A DNA stretch of 64,000 bases. Source: Pseudomonas parafulva (GTDB taxonomy: Bacteria; Pseudomonadota; Gammaproteobacteria; Pseudomonadales; Pseudomonadaceae). Location: assembly GCF_000800255.1 (NCBI RefSeq), contig NZ_CP009747.1:4092001-4156000 (forward strand), given 5' to 3'. Both the position numbers and the translations under genes were made by a program. Shown here one piece after another: positions 18,217 through 25,769 of the stretch (positions are counted from its first letter, which is position 1; every line of letters starts with the position of its first letter). Under the pieces are notes generated by a model. That model was given only the letters and a program-made list of their open reading frames with translations. It searched no databases and was not told the DNA's origin.

Positions 18217-19815
18217 ATGATCACGAAGATCAAAATCCAGGGCTATCGGATCTACGGCGATTTCACGCTGCTGCCCAACAAGGATCTGAACATCCTTGTG
18301 GGCGGTAACGACGCGGGGAAGTCGACCCTGATGGAGGCAATTGGTCTCGCGCTCAACGGGCGTATCGGTGGTCGCTCCGCTCAGGAGGAACTGAACCCGT
18401 ATTGGTTCAACAAACAGCTGGTTAATCAATTTCTGGAAGACTGCGACTGGGATGAAAAACCAGCGCTACCAGAGATCCTGATTGAGCTATTTCTAGAAAA
18501 TCGGCCAGAGCTGCAGTTTCTCTGCGGAGCGATCAACAGCGATAGGAAGACGAATGCCTGCCCTGGCATCTCGTTCAAGGTCATCCCCAATCCTGAGTAT
18601 GACGAGGAGTTGACCCAATGGCGTACCAAACCCAGCGCACTGATACCCGTTGAGTACTACAAGATTGAATGGCGTACTTTTGGGGATGAGGTACTGACTC
18701 GACGCCCCCGTCAGCTTGCCGTTGCGACTATCGATTCCCGTACCGTCCGCTCGACGTCAGGCATCGACTATCACCTTCGCCAAATCCTCAGTGACCATTT
18801 GGAGCCGGTCGAGAAAGCCAAGATCTCCCAGCATTACCGCGAGATCAAAGAGTCCATGACCTCTAACTCCCTGGGAGACGTGAACAAACGCTTGAAGGAT
18901 ATTCGAGCGCCACTGGATAACCAGGTGATGGCCTTGGCCATGGATCAAAGCGCTCAATCCTCCTGGGAGGGGTCGGTTACGCCACATGTGGATCATGTGC
19001 CTTTTGCGTTGGCAGGCCAAGGGCAACAGGCTTCGATCAAGATTTCGCTGGCCATGCAGCGCCTGTCCGAGCACACCAGCATCGTGATGATTGAAGAGCC
19101 AGAGAATCATCTGTCCCATACGAGCTTGACCACGCTGCTGTCGCGCATCGAGGAAGCTGCAGGCGAGCGTCAGCTGTTCATCTCCACTCACAGCGCCTAT
19201 GTGCTGAATCGCCTAGGCCTGAGCTCCTTGCTCCTCCTGCATCGCGGCAAGGCATCTCACATCGAGACGCTTGATCCGGACACGGTCGGCTATTTCCAAA
19301 AGCTCCCAGGCTTCGACACGTTGCGGATGGTGCTGGCTCACAAGCTCGTCCTGGTGGAAGGCCCTTCGGACGAGATCTTGTTTGAGCGCTTCTTCAAAGA
19401 CCTCTACGGTAAGCACCCGATGGAGCTGGGGATTGATGTGATGAGCATGCACGGGCTGACGTTGAGGCGCTGCCTGGAACTATGTACTGCCATCGATCGC
19501 CCAGTTGCAGTTCTTCGAGACAACGACGGGGAAGACCCAGACACCCTTAAGGAAACTGTCAGCGAACTGCTCGAAACAGGAAAGCGCGAGCTCTTCATTG
19601 GTGCAAAGGAAGCGGGCAGGACATTGGAGCCACAATTGAGGGCGTGCAACAACGAAGAGTCTCTGCGCAAGATTCTCGGGGCCACTGATCGGGCCAGCCT
19701 TGAGAAATGGATGTCGAGAGAGAAAACGGAAGCAGCACTTCTCATCGCCAAATCCAAGGAGGCTGTCACACCGCCACCGTATATGGCTGCAGCTGCGGCG
19801 TTCATTCATGGCTAA
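18217..19815 (+). CDS. gajA: Gabija protein GajA (OLD-type ATPase/nuclease)
   Basis: A 532-residue OLD-family protein. The N-terminal ABC-like ATPase has Walker A GGNDAGKST at residues 29-37 and Walker B VMIEEPENHL at 290-299. The C-terminal TOPRIM nuclease domain has LVEGPSDE (Glu381) and the acidic pair LRDNDG (Asp435, Asp437). GajA with a UvrD-like partner is the Gabija anti-phage system, in which GajA nicks DNA when nucleotide pools fall during phage replication. The downstream gajB overlaps it by 8 bases. The start is ATG 18217 with AAGGA six bases upstream. An ordinary OLD nuclease is the alternative, but the partner gene argues for Gabija. Confidence 0.85.
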   Translation: MITKIKIQGYRIYGDFTLLPNKDLNILVGGNDAGKSTLMEAIGLALNGRIGGRSAQEELNPYWFNKQLVNQFLEDCDWDEKPALPEILIELFLENRPELQFLCGAINSDRKTNACPGISFKVIPNPEYDEELTQWRTKPSALIPVEYYKIEWRTFGDEVLTRRPRQLAVATIDSRTVRSTSGIDYHLRQILSDHLEPVEKAKISQHYREIKESMTSNSLGDVNKRLKDIRAPLDNQVMALAMDQSAQSSWEGSVTPHVDHVPFALAGQGQQASIKISLAMQRLSEHTSIVMIEEPENHLSHTSLTTLLSRIEEAAGERQLFISTHSAYVLNRLGLSSLLLLHRGKASHIETLDPDTVGYFQKLPGFDTLRMVLAHKLVLVEGPSDEILFERFFKDLYGKHPMELGIDVMSMHGLTLRRCLELCTAIDRPVAVLRDNDGEDPDTLKETVSELLETGKRELFIGAKEAGRTLEPQLRACNNEESLRKILGATDRASLEKWMSREKTEAALLIAKSKEAVTPPPYMAAAAAFIHG

Positions 19816-20905
19816 CAATTACCTGACCCTGGCGGTTGCGGGCGCTCGCAAGACACAAGGCCTGGTGGAGCATTGCAAGGCGTTACCAGCCGATCGCAAA
19901 GTTCTGCTCATCACCTTCGCACAGGCGAACCAAATCGAGCTGCGCGAGCGTGTAAGGCGGTATGCCGGTGACCGACCCGGCTTGGAGGTCTCTGGCTGGT
20001 TCAGCTTCCTACTACGTCATTTCGTCAAACCCTTCGTCCCGTTCGCGTTCCCCGACAAGCGCTGCAGGGGCTTCAATTTCGAAGGTGATCCAGGACGATA
20101 TGCCAGCGGTGAGAATCGATTTTTCGATTCGTCGGACAGTGTGTATGCGAAGGAGTTGGCACGCTTGGCCCACCAACTGATTGGCCAAAGCGGCGGGGCT
20201 TTGATTCAACGCCTCGAATGCCTCTACGACGAAATACTCATCGACGAGGTACAGGATCTTTCGGGTTACGACTGGGACATTCTGGAAGCTCTGTTCGGCA
20301 CACGCATAGAGATACGGCTCGTTGGGGACGTCCGTCAGGCCGTCTTGTCCACCAATCCTCGTGGCCAAATGAAGAAGGCCTTCGCCTACTCGAAATCCAT
20401 TGCATGGTTCAAAAAACAGCAGAAAGCTGGCCGGCTGGAAATCAACTTCAGCTCTGTCACGTGGAGGTGCTGCCAGACAATCGCTACCTTTTCCGACACT
20501 ATCTTCGAGGCGAGCTGGGAGTTTCCGGAAACGACCTCACAGAATCACGTGATCACACCCCACGACGGCGTTTTCCTCGTGAGAAAGACTCACGTTCGTC
20601 AGTACGTTGAGACATTCCAACCTCAGTGCCTGCGCAATAGCATCAGCTCGGGCAAGGAGTTCGATCTCGACTACATGAACTTCGGGGTGTCCAAAGGACA
20701 GACCTTCAACCGCGTGCTGATTTATCCGACCGAGCCCATCGGCAAGTTCATCAGCAAAGGGGAGTATCTCCTGCCCCTTTCCGCAGCCGATTTCTATGTG
20801 GCGGTCACACGGGCCGAGCAAAGTGTAGCGATTGTCCTGGATAAGCCAGGGGCCTCACAGATCCCCTATTGGCACCCCGCTGTCACCACTTCACCGCCAG
20901 ATTGA
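19808..20905 (+). CDS. gajB: Gabija protein GajB (UvrD-like helicase)
   Basis: A 365-residue superfamily-1 helicase-like protein. Motif I is AVAGARKTQ (residues 9-17), in which the usual GxGKT is GARKT. Motif II is LIDEVQDL (144-151). LVGDVRQAV is motif III-like, and DFYVAVTRAEQSV near the C-terminus is motif VI. It is compact compared with UvrD, as expected for GajB, which senses DNA ends or processed DNA and works with GajA. The start is ATG 19808, overlapping the gajA stop as ATGGCTAA. A longer frame from 19700 lies within gajA. Confidence 0.82.
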   Translation: MANNYLTLAVAGARKTQGLVEHCKALPADRKVLLITFAQANQIELRERVRRYAGDRPGLEVSGWFSFLLRHFVKPFVPFAFPDKRCRGFNFEGDPGRYASGENRFFDSSDSVYAKELARLAHQLIGQSGGALIQRLECLYDEILIDEVQDLSGYDWDILEALFGTRIEIRLVGDVRQAVLSTNPRGQMKKAFAYSKSIAWFKKQQKAGRLEINFSSVTWRCCQTIATFSDTIFEASWEFPETTSQNHVITPHDGVFLVRKTHVRQYVETFQPQCLRNSISSGKEFDLDYMNFGVSKGQTFNRVLIYPTEPIGKFISKGEYLLPLSAADFYVAVTRAEQSVAIVLDKPGASQIPYWHPAVTTSPPD

Positions 20906-21076
20906 TGCCCAGCTGTATAGCAAATGAACTTAGCTGGTGTCGGCGTCCTGTAGATTAAGGGTGGCCATACGCAGCCTCTTGCAGGGGCGCTTAACACACT
21001 AGGGAGACTCAATGCATCCTTGGCACGGGTACAAGCACGGCGCTGGCCAGGGACTTCTCGCGACACCAAACGACAT

Positions 21077-21742
21077 CTAGCCTAAAGCCATCATCTGATC
21101 GAGGGTGCTTTCGTCGCGAAAACTCATCATCTCGTTGAACAGCTCCTCTGGCAGTACCCGAGACGCTGGAAGATGATCGATGAGGTAAAGCCGGATAGTC
21201 TGGGTAAAGTGAGAGGTAACCGCTGAGCGAATTCGATCTTCTAGCTCCTCTGCTTTGTACCCGCTGCCATAGTCGAATATGGCAGCTCTCCATCGGCTTT
21301 TGAGGAGATGGAAGCTCAGGACATTTCTTGAGGCCTTGGCGCTCGTTCTATGGTGGGGCTCTGCCGTGACTCTGTGGAAATAGGCTGAGTCGATGCGGAA
21401 CATCTCCTTCAATCCCGACCCTGAGTCATCCCAAAACTCTGGGATGACAAAAATGAGCCGCTGCAAGAAATCGTCCGATAGCTCGCGGGGAGGGGTTACC
21501 GTCACCAGCATATTCCCGATGTGCTCAGGAAAAGCAACGTCACGCTCCTTCCATCGAAAATCGAAGCTGATATGAAATTTCTTCATGTCGGCTCTTTCCG
21601 CTTGCTGCAGCTTCTCCGTCACCAGGTAGCGAAGGCCGTCGCTCACGGCTACCCCCGCATCTTCGACCATAGCTGAGTAATTCGCATACTCCACTGGATC
21701 GAATCGGACGCTGATTGCCTTTTTGACCTTGCTTTCAGACAC
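21077..21742 (-). CDS. hypothetical protein with ribbon-helix-helix-like N-terminus
   Basis: A 221-residue protein. The first 50 residues (KAISVRFDPVEYANYSAMVEDAGVAVSDGLRYLV) look like a ribbon-helix-helix DNA-binding unit. The remainder is unrecognised, with strand-rich segments (HIGNMLVTVTPP, LQRLIFVIPEFW). The start is set at GTG 21742 because TGAGGTG precedes it at a good distance; ATG 21757 has no ribosome site. Two direct ACGTTTAC repeats (21741-21748 and 21759-21766) overlap the start, suggesting self-regulation. It is divergent from two small ribbon-helix-helix-like genes. Confidence 0.6.
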   Translation of the reverse strand: MSESKVKKAISVRFDPVEYANYSAMVEDAGVAVSDGLRYLVTEKLQQAERADMKKFHISFDFRWKERDVAFPEHIGNMLVTVTPPRELSDDFLQRLIFVIPEFWDDSGSGLKEMFRIDSAYFHRVTAEPHHRTSAKASRNVLSFHLLKSRWRAAIFDYGSGYKAEELEDRIRSAVTSHFTQTIRLYLIDHLPASRVLPEELFNEMMSFRDESTLDQMMALG

Positions 21743-21766
21743 GTTTACACACCTCATTACGTTTAC
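21741..21766. promoter_or_regulatory. direct repeats, possible operator
   Basis: ACGTTTAC occurs at 21741-21748 and 21759-21766, an 18-base period (nearly two helix turns on one face). It overlaps the start of the ribbon-helix-helix-like gene and faces the divergent pair. Such spacing suits a ribbon-helix-helix repressor. This is inference only. Confidence 0.35.
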
Positions 21767-21941
21767 TTTTAAAAACAGGTGACAGATCCATGAGCAGCGA
21801 TTATGGTTGCTTCACCCGCCGATGTCGAGCCCACGCCGCAAACGTGTCGCCGCACTGGCAGGGCACGCGAGCCAAGCTCCCATGGATTGGCTCACCCATT
21901 CAGCGAAAAACTGGGCCAAGCCCACATACAGGACTTCACGA

Positions 21942-22208
21942 ATGACGACATTCAACCCCCACATCGCTGCAGATCCAGCAGCACAACAGGCAGCAGCGCC
22001 TGCCCCCGCTGCCGGCGAATACTCAGAGCAGTACACGATGAAGCGCCAGCAACGCCTGTCACTCACCCAGGAGGAAGCCGATTCGGTAAATCACCAACTT
22101 GATTTGATCGAGCGATGCACCGGCAAACGTATTTCCGTGAACAAGCTCATTAAGCAGGCGACTTTGCAGAAAGCAGAGCAGGTTTTGGAACAGGGGAAAA
22201 ATGAATGA
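21942..22208 (+). CDS. small ribbon-helix-helix-like protein (88 aa)
   Basis: A Pro/Ala-rich N-terminus (residues 8-25) is followed by RLSLTQEEADSVNHQLDL and KRISVNKLIKQATLQKAEQ, a strand-helix-helix pattern like small DNA-binding or accessory proteins. The start is ATG 21942 with AGGA eight bases upstream. The frame can be extended to 21807, but without a ribosome site. Its TGA overlaps the ATG of the next small gene (ATGA). No toxin partner is obvious. Confidence 0.6.
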   Translation: MTTFNPHIAADPAAQQAAAPAPAAGEYSEQYTMKRQQRLSLTQEEADSVNHQLDLIERCTGKRISVNKLIKQATLQKAEQVLEQGKNE

Positions 22209-22384
22209 GCCGCAAATCCCCTCCACGCGCCATCGCTGGCAAACCCATTTTGGTTACCTTTGGGGTCAACCAGACCGACAAGGTCAACAAAGCGGCCAAC
22301 ATGCTGAATAAGACTCCGCGCCAATTCATACTCGACTCGACGATGGAGGCTTGCGAGTCAGCCCGCAAAGTACCTAAGCCTTAA
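22205..22384 (+). CDS. 59-aa ribbon-helix-helix-like protein
   Basis: This small gene begins inside the previous stop (ATGA overlap at 22205-22208) and ends at TAA 22382-22384. The product has a basic start (MSRKSPPRAIAGKP), then ILVTFGVNQTDKVNKAANM and KTPRQFILDSTMEACESARK, which reads as strand, helix, turn, helix. The VNKAANMLNKTPRQFIL part resembles the DNA-binding unit of CopG/Arc-type proteins. Tight coupling suggests a two-protein unit with the 88-aa protein; function is unknown. Confidence 0.6.
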   Translation: MSRKSPPRAIAGKPILVTFGVNQTDKVNKAANMLNKTPRQFILDSTMEACESARKVPKP

Positions 22385-22617
22385 TGGCTATCGTGCTAGC
22401 ACTGCTCGGCGGCCTCTGAGGTGTCCTCCCCTTGAGCCGTCGAGCCACCTGCACGATTCTACGGATCACCCCGGCTCAGCTTCTCCATCCGGAATACTCG
22501 CCGCAGACGCCCAATGACCATCGGCATCACTAAATTCTGTAAAATGAGAAAGTGCGGTTCTGACACGGCCAGTCGTGACGTGAGAATGGAGCCATCAGGT
22601 AGTTAAGGATTGCTGGC

Positions 22618-23148
22618 ATGTCACGTTTCAAGGCGCCACCGCCTCAGGCGATACCGGTCGAATTCGACCATCACGAAGATTTCAACATTGCTCATCCCTC
22701 CACAGGCCTGGAATCCTGGGGATTGGTAAAGGTCACCAGCCAGTTGTTACAGCAGCCTGGCGGGAATATTTACCTCAGGGCGGGCAAGCACATCGGGCCC
22801 CATAAAGGCTTCGGTGTACGCCACATCTGGCAAGAGCGCGGCCATGACCTGGTAAAATGGGGCTACCCAACGGTCTATGACGTACCGCGATTTGTGTCCG
22901 ACATCATCGTGCATGGCACGAACATCGTTTGTGAGTTCGACTCGATGAAGGGGAATGAGCGCTTGATCGTGCTTCGGGGTCGCAAGGGTTGCGCAGTATT
23001 GGCGGCTTGGCCTAGTGGCGATGACCAGCTCTATTACAGCGTGGTGACGGCTTATCGCAACCGTACGCCGAACGGGAAGGCCGTGGGCGTGATCGAGGGT
23101 TTTCAAATCCCAGAAACGCCAAAGGCGCCAGAGGGCGCCCTTGACTAA
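22618..23148 (+). CDS. candidate BECR/PBECR-type nuclease (176 aa)
   Basis: Residues 57-75 (KHIGPHKGFGVRHIWQERGHDL) carry the GFGxxHI pattern that I associate with the phage Barnase-EndoU-ColicinE5/D-RelE-like (PBECR) nuclease domains. It is followed by the strand pairs IVCEFDSMKGNERLIVLRG and LYYSVVTAYRNR. His67/His74-type residues and a late Arg/Tyr could form an RNase site. The start is the ATG at 22618. No immunity gene is identifiable immediately downstream; a 59-codon or weak TTG frame follows. The family call is tentative. If correct, it is an RNase toxin or effector. Confidence 0.5.
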   Translation: MSRFKAPPPQAIPVEFDHHEDFNIAHPSTGLESWGLVKVTSQLLQQPGGNIYLRAGKHIGPHKGFGVRHIWQERGHDLVKWGYPTVYDVPRFVSDIIVHGTNIVCEFDSMKGNERLIVLRGRKGCAVLAAWPSGDDQLYYSVVTAYRNRTPNGKAVGVIEGFQIPETPKAPEGALD

Positions 23149-23540
23149 AGAAGATACGCGGGATGGTAGTCGCAGCGCTTGCTTAGCTAACCCCGAAGGG
23201 CTGGGTCACATGCCAACAGACCGAAGTCTGATGCCGCTACCACACGGATGGCGTCTCCGTGCAATCCACACTCCAGATCCAATTTCGCCTGATGATCTCG
23301 GAGCCCTGCTCTTATTTTCCCGCACACCCACTATAGCGTCACGACCTGCGTTACACAAGGTGAAATCCCATTATGGGAAGTGAGGACTGGCTATTTCAGA
23401 TGAAGCGTATGCCAACAAAACAGAGACAAAACCACTTCAGTTGAGGCTCGAATCCCCTAGTGCTCCCGGCCCAAGCAGACCTGGTACGCGAGCGATTGCT
23501 CACATCGGCCAAAGCATCCTAGGCTGATGCTTGCTCGAAT
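23149..23540. other. intergenic, no convincing gene
   Basis: A 390-base stretch between two convergent genes. A frame from TTG 23141 to 23383 overlaps the preceding stop, but the product is low-complexity and unrecognised, so I leave it out. GGCTCGAATCCCC near 23447 looks like a tRNA T-arm but no other tRNA arms are present. Confidence 0.5.
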
Positions 23541-24254
23541 TTAGGGTGCCGGCCTCTCGGGCTGCCAAAAATTACAGCTGAAGTTATTCAGGCCCCCGCC
23601 GTAGGGACTAGGCCTCACCGCAAACACCTCTGGCACCGCATCACCATCGCCGCCATCGCGGAAAAACTCTCTCATAGAGAAGAGCGCCTGAGCCTTCAAG
23701 CGCTCCCATTCTCGGTAAAGGCTGTCTTCAAGATCCCTGGCTGCCTGCGCCGCGCTGGGCTTGCGCTTGGGCATCGGCAAGGTATAGCTGGGCTGAGGGG
23801 AGAATTCGTAGACGAATGTCAGGTGCCCGTGCTTCCAGTCCGAAGACGGTGACGCTCGCCAGCGGAACGACACGGGAACTGATAGTCGCTTGCTGAGAGA
23901 GAAAGGCGCCCTGATCTGATCATCGATGAAGAACAGCTCCCCCTCTTGGCGCTCAGTTTCGAGCCGGCCCTTCATTTGCTGCACCGCATGGATGAGGTCA
24001 TTCCCAGCATACAGCGCATCCTGGCGAGTACGTTCGCGCTTGGCATGGGCCTTGGCCTTGCTGTACTCGGCGATCGCTTGTTGAAACGCATGAAGCTTGG
24101 CGCCCACGTAAGGGCCACAGTCATTGAGCCCAAGGCCATGAATCGGCCCTATACGCTCTTCATCCAGGCACTTGTGCACTGCTGCCCGGAGCACCGTCTC
24201 GTCGACGTCGCTGATTGCAGCTTGCTGATGACTGGGCAGGTTAATGTAGGTCAT
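23541..24254 (-). CDS. hypothetical island protein (237 aa)
   Basis: I do not recognise this protein. The start is ATG 24254, with AAGGA about 11 bases upstream; a TTG at 24260 is the alternative. The N-terminal 110 residues are helical and charged (FQQAIAEYSKAKAHAKRERTRQD). The middle has strands with aromatic residues (VPVSFRWRASPSSDWKHGHLTFVYEF), and the end is Gly/Asp-rich. No signal peptide or membrane segment is seen. It lies downstream of the small RNA gene on the same strand, with a terminator between. Confidence 0.6.
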   Translation of the reverse strand: MTYINLPSHQQAAISDVDETVLRAAVHKCLDEERIGPIHGLGLNDCGPYVGAKLHAFQQAIAEYSKAKAHAKRERTRQDALYAGNDLIHAVQQMKGRLETERQEGELFFIDDQIRAPFSLSKRLSVPVSFRWRASPSSDWKHGHLTFVYEFSPQPSYTLPMPKRKPSAAQAARDLEDSLYREWERLKAQALFSMREFFRDGGDGDAVPEVFAVRPSPYGGGLNNFSCNFWQPERPAP

Positions 24255-24562
24255 GACCAAAACTATCCTTGTGTAATGGGCCTTGCTACCGCCTTATCCA
24301 GGCCGACCCTGCTGGCAGGATGACACCATATAGCATGACTGAAGGACGTGGCGAAGCCCCTTTTTGAAAGGGGTCGCCAGTAGCTCGCGCCATACGCCGT
24401 GCAGGTAGATGAGTGTGACTGGCGCAGCCTTCTGCACGCCGGACGTAGGGCAGCGGAGCGCCAGCAGTCGAGCTCAAAACTTGATTTCGTGAGAGGTCGG
24501 ACGGGCCTGGTAGAGTCCACATCTCAGGGCAACGTAGGTCTGAAGGCGCGTGTATAACGCCC

Positions 24563-24591
24563 AAGAAAAAGCCGAGCATGAGCTCGGCTTT
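24563..24591 (-). terminator. intrinsic terminator of the small RNA
   Basis: A 10-bp perfect stem (AAAGCCGAGC with GCTCGGCTTT, 4-base loop) is followed on the minus strand by TTTTTC. This is the best rho-independent terminator in the island. The A-rich side also makes it partly bidirectional. Confidence 0.75.
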
Positions 24592-24754
24592 GAAAGAGGT
24601 AGGGCCGGAGCCCTATGACGCTTCAACAACCTAGAAGGTTGAGGGGTTAGCCGCTGCCTAACCATCCCATTACTTGCCCTTTACGGACTGACCCTGGGAG
24701 GTGCTACGCGGGCCTCATCTGGATTTAACGAGCGGGGAGGCTCATGCACACTCG
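24563..24754 (-). ncRNA. free-standing structured small RNA gene
   Basis: On the minus strand a promoter (TTTACA, 17-base spacer, TAATAT) predicts a start near 24754. The next 190 bases contain no open frame of note but a run of perfect hairpins: GGTTAG/CTAACC (24663-24645), CAACCT/AGGTTG (24641-24627), TAGGGC/GCCCTA (24615-24600), then the terminator AAAGCCGAGC/GCTCGGCTTT followed by TTTTTC. An ACGAG/CTCGT pair may close the 5' end. The architecture recalls C4/isrK-type phage antisense RNAs, but I cannot confirm homology. It lies just after the phosphoribosyltransferase gene. Confidence 0.6.
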
Positions 24755-24760
24755 TAATTC

Positions 24761-24789
24761 ATATTAGCGAAGGGGATATCCCTTGTAAA
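24761..24789 (-). promoter_or_regulatory. sigma-70-type promoter of the small RNA
   Basis: Reading the minus strand, TTTACA (24789-24784) and TAATAT (24766-24761) are separated by exactly 17 bases. It begins 3 bases after the phosphoribosyltransferase stop codon, so it would start an independent transcript. Confidence 0.6.
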
Positions 24790-24792
24790 GCA

Positions 24793-25578
24793 TCACACGT
24801 CGCTGAACAGACACACGGCTTCCACCGAAGTAACGCCATTCATCGCCTGGACGATCTCTTTGGCCACCGTGAGCGTTCGCCCCGTGGCCAGAAGGTCGTC
24901 AACCAATACGACGCGTCCGGTAACATTACCACGAAAAGCTGGGTTGAGTTGGAGCGGCGTGAACAAATGCCGATACTCCACCGGGATCACCTTGAGAGGA
25001 AAGCCGTCAGCCGTCTTCAGCCTGAACTGAAGCTTTTTGCGTTCTTCGACACTGATATCGCCGTTGTCCTCGGCTTTTCGGATCATGTCGAAGGCTTCTA
25101 TTTTGGTCGACTTTACGAAGACATCATGGGCCAATTCAGCATTGAGCACCGAGGCGCAACGCGACGCTACGATGCGGCTCAAACTGTAGCCCGACGGCAT
25201 ATATACCACCGTGTCGGCTTGGGTTTGTGCGGCAATCACCGCCAGGATCTCGGTACCGCTCTGCGCCAGGCGCTTGATGGAAGTGATATTGGTCGTGAGG
25301 CCGTCTTTGCCTTTGAGGGCGTACAGGAGCGGGCAGTTATCGCCGATCACGCTAGCTTTCCGATCCCGACTCCTCTTTGCAGAGGATTTGATCCGCGTAA
25401 AGAGAGAAGTGACCTTTAGCCCGCACTCCCGAATGTCCGTTTTTGGGTTGCCATCCACAGTGGTGATCAAATGCTCCCTGACGGCGTGGTCAACCGTGAC
25501 CAGGTTTTGCGTGACGACAAGTCCCAAAGGTCTACCCCGAACAAATGAACAGATGTTGGCGGCAAAGCCTGCCATCAT
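24793..25578 (-). CDS. phosphoribosyltransferase-domain protein
   Basis: A 261-residue protein ending in a type I phosphoribosyltransferase fold. The PRPP loop VVLVDDLLATGRT is at residues 223-235, and an upstream YMPSGYSLSRIV segment (126-137) is consistent with the fold. The N-terminal 100 residues (basic KSSAKRSRDRK segment) are not part of a known purine or pyrimidine salvage enzyme. PRTase-like proteins occur as effectors in some defence systems such as certain retrons; no reverse transcriptase is visible here. The start at ATG 25578 is weakly supported. It lies between AbiJ and the small RNA gene on the same strand. Confidence 0.65.
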   Translation of the reverse strand: MMAGFAANICSFVRGRPLGLVVTQNLVTVDHAVREHLITTVDGNPKTDIRECGLKVTSLFTRIKSSAKRSRDRKASVIGDNCPLLYALKGKDGLTTNITSIKRLAQSGTEILAVIAAQTQADTVVYMPSGYSLSRIVASRCASVLNAELAHDVFVKSTKIEAFDMIRKAEDNGDISVEERKKLQFRLKTADGFPLKVIPVEYRHLFTPLQLNPAFRGNVTGRVVLVDDLLATGRTLTVAKEIVQAMNGVTSVEAVCLFSDV

Positions 25579-25769
25579 AATGCCAGGCCAGCCTTGCAGC
25601 TAGCACGCAATGGCTTCGATCAATTGAGACGCCTGGCCCCTGGCCACCGCCTTTGCAACCGATGCTGGTCTTGCGGCGACGGTAAAAAATCGCGGCCACC
25701 TCCACCCAACATCCCCTCGATTCCGCCCAACTCGCTAGCGCCACCTGCCAGCAAGCCAAATGCCCAATC

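Noticed and set aside
23141..23383. 80-codon frame starting at TTG after the candidate nuclease gene, a possible immunity protein
   Set aside because: TTG start overlapping the previous stop, no independent ribosome site, and no recognisable composition or motif.
23440..23480. T-arm-like sequence GGCTCGAATCCCC suggesting a tRNA
   Set aside because: No matching T-stem, anticodon arm or acceptor stem could be found around it.
24263..24665. Overlapping minus-strand frames of 60-97 codons between the 237-aa gene and the PRTase gene
   Set aside because: They run through the hairpin array and terminator of the small RNA gene and have no ribosome sites.
24563..25578. A retron (structured RNA plus effector)
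   Set aside because: No reverse transcriptase with the YxDD motif is encoded anywhere in the island, so PRTase plus RNA cannot be called a retron.
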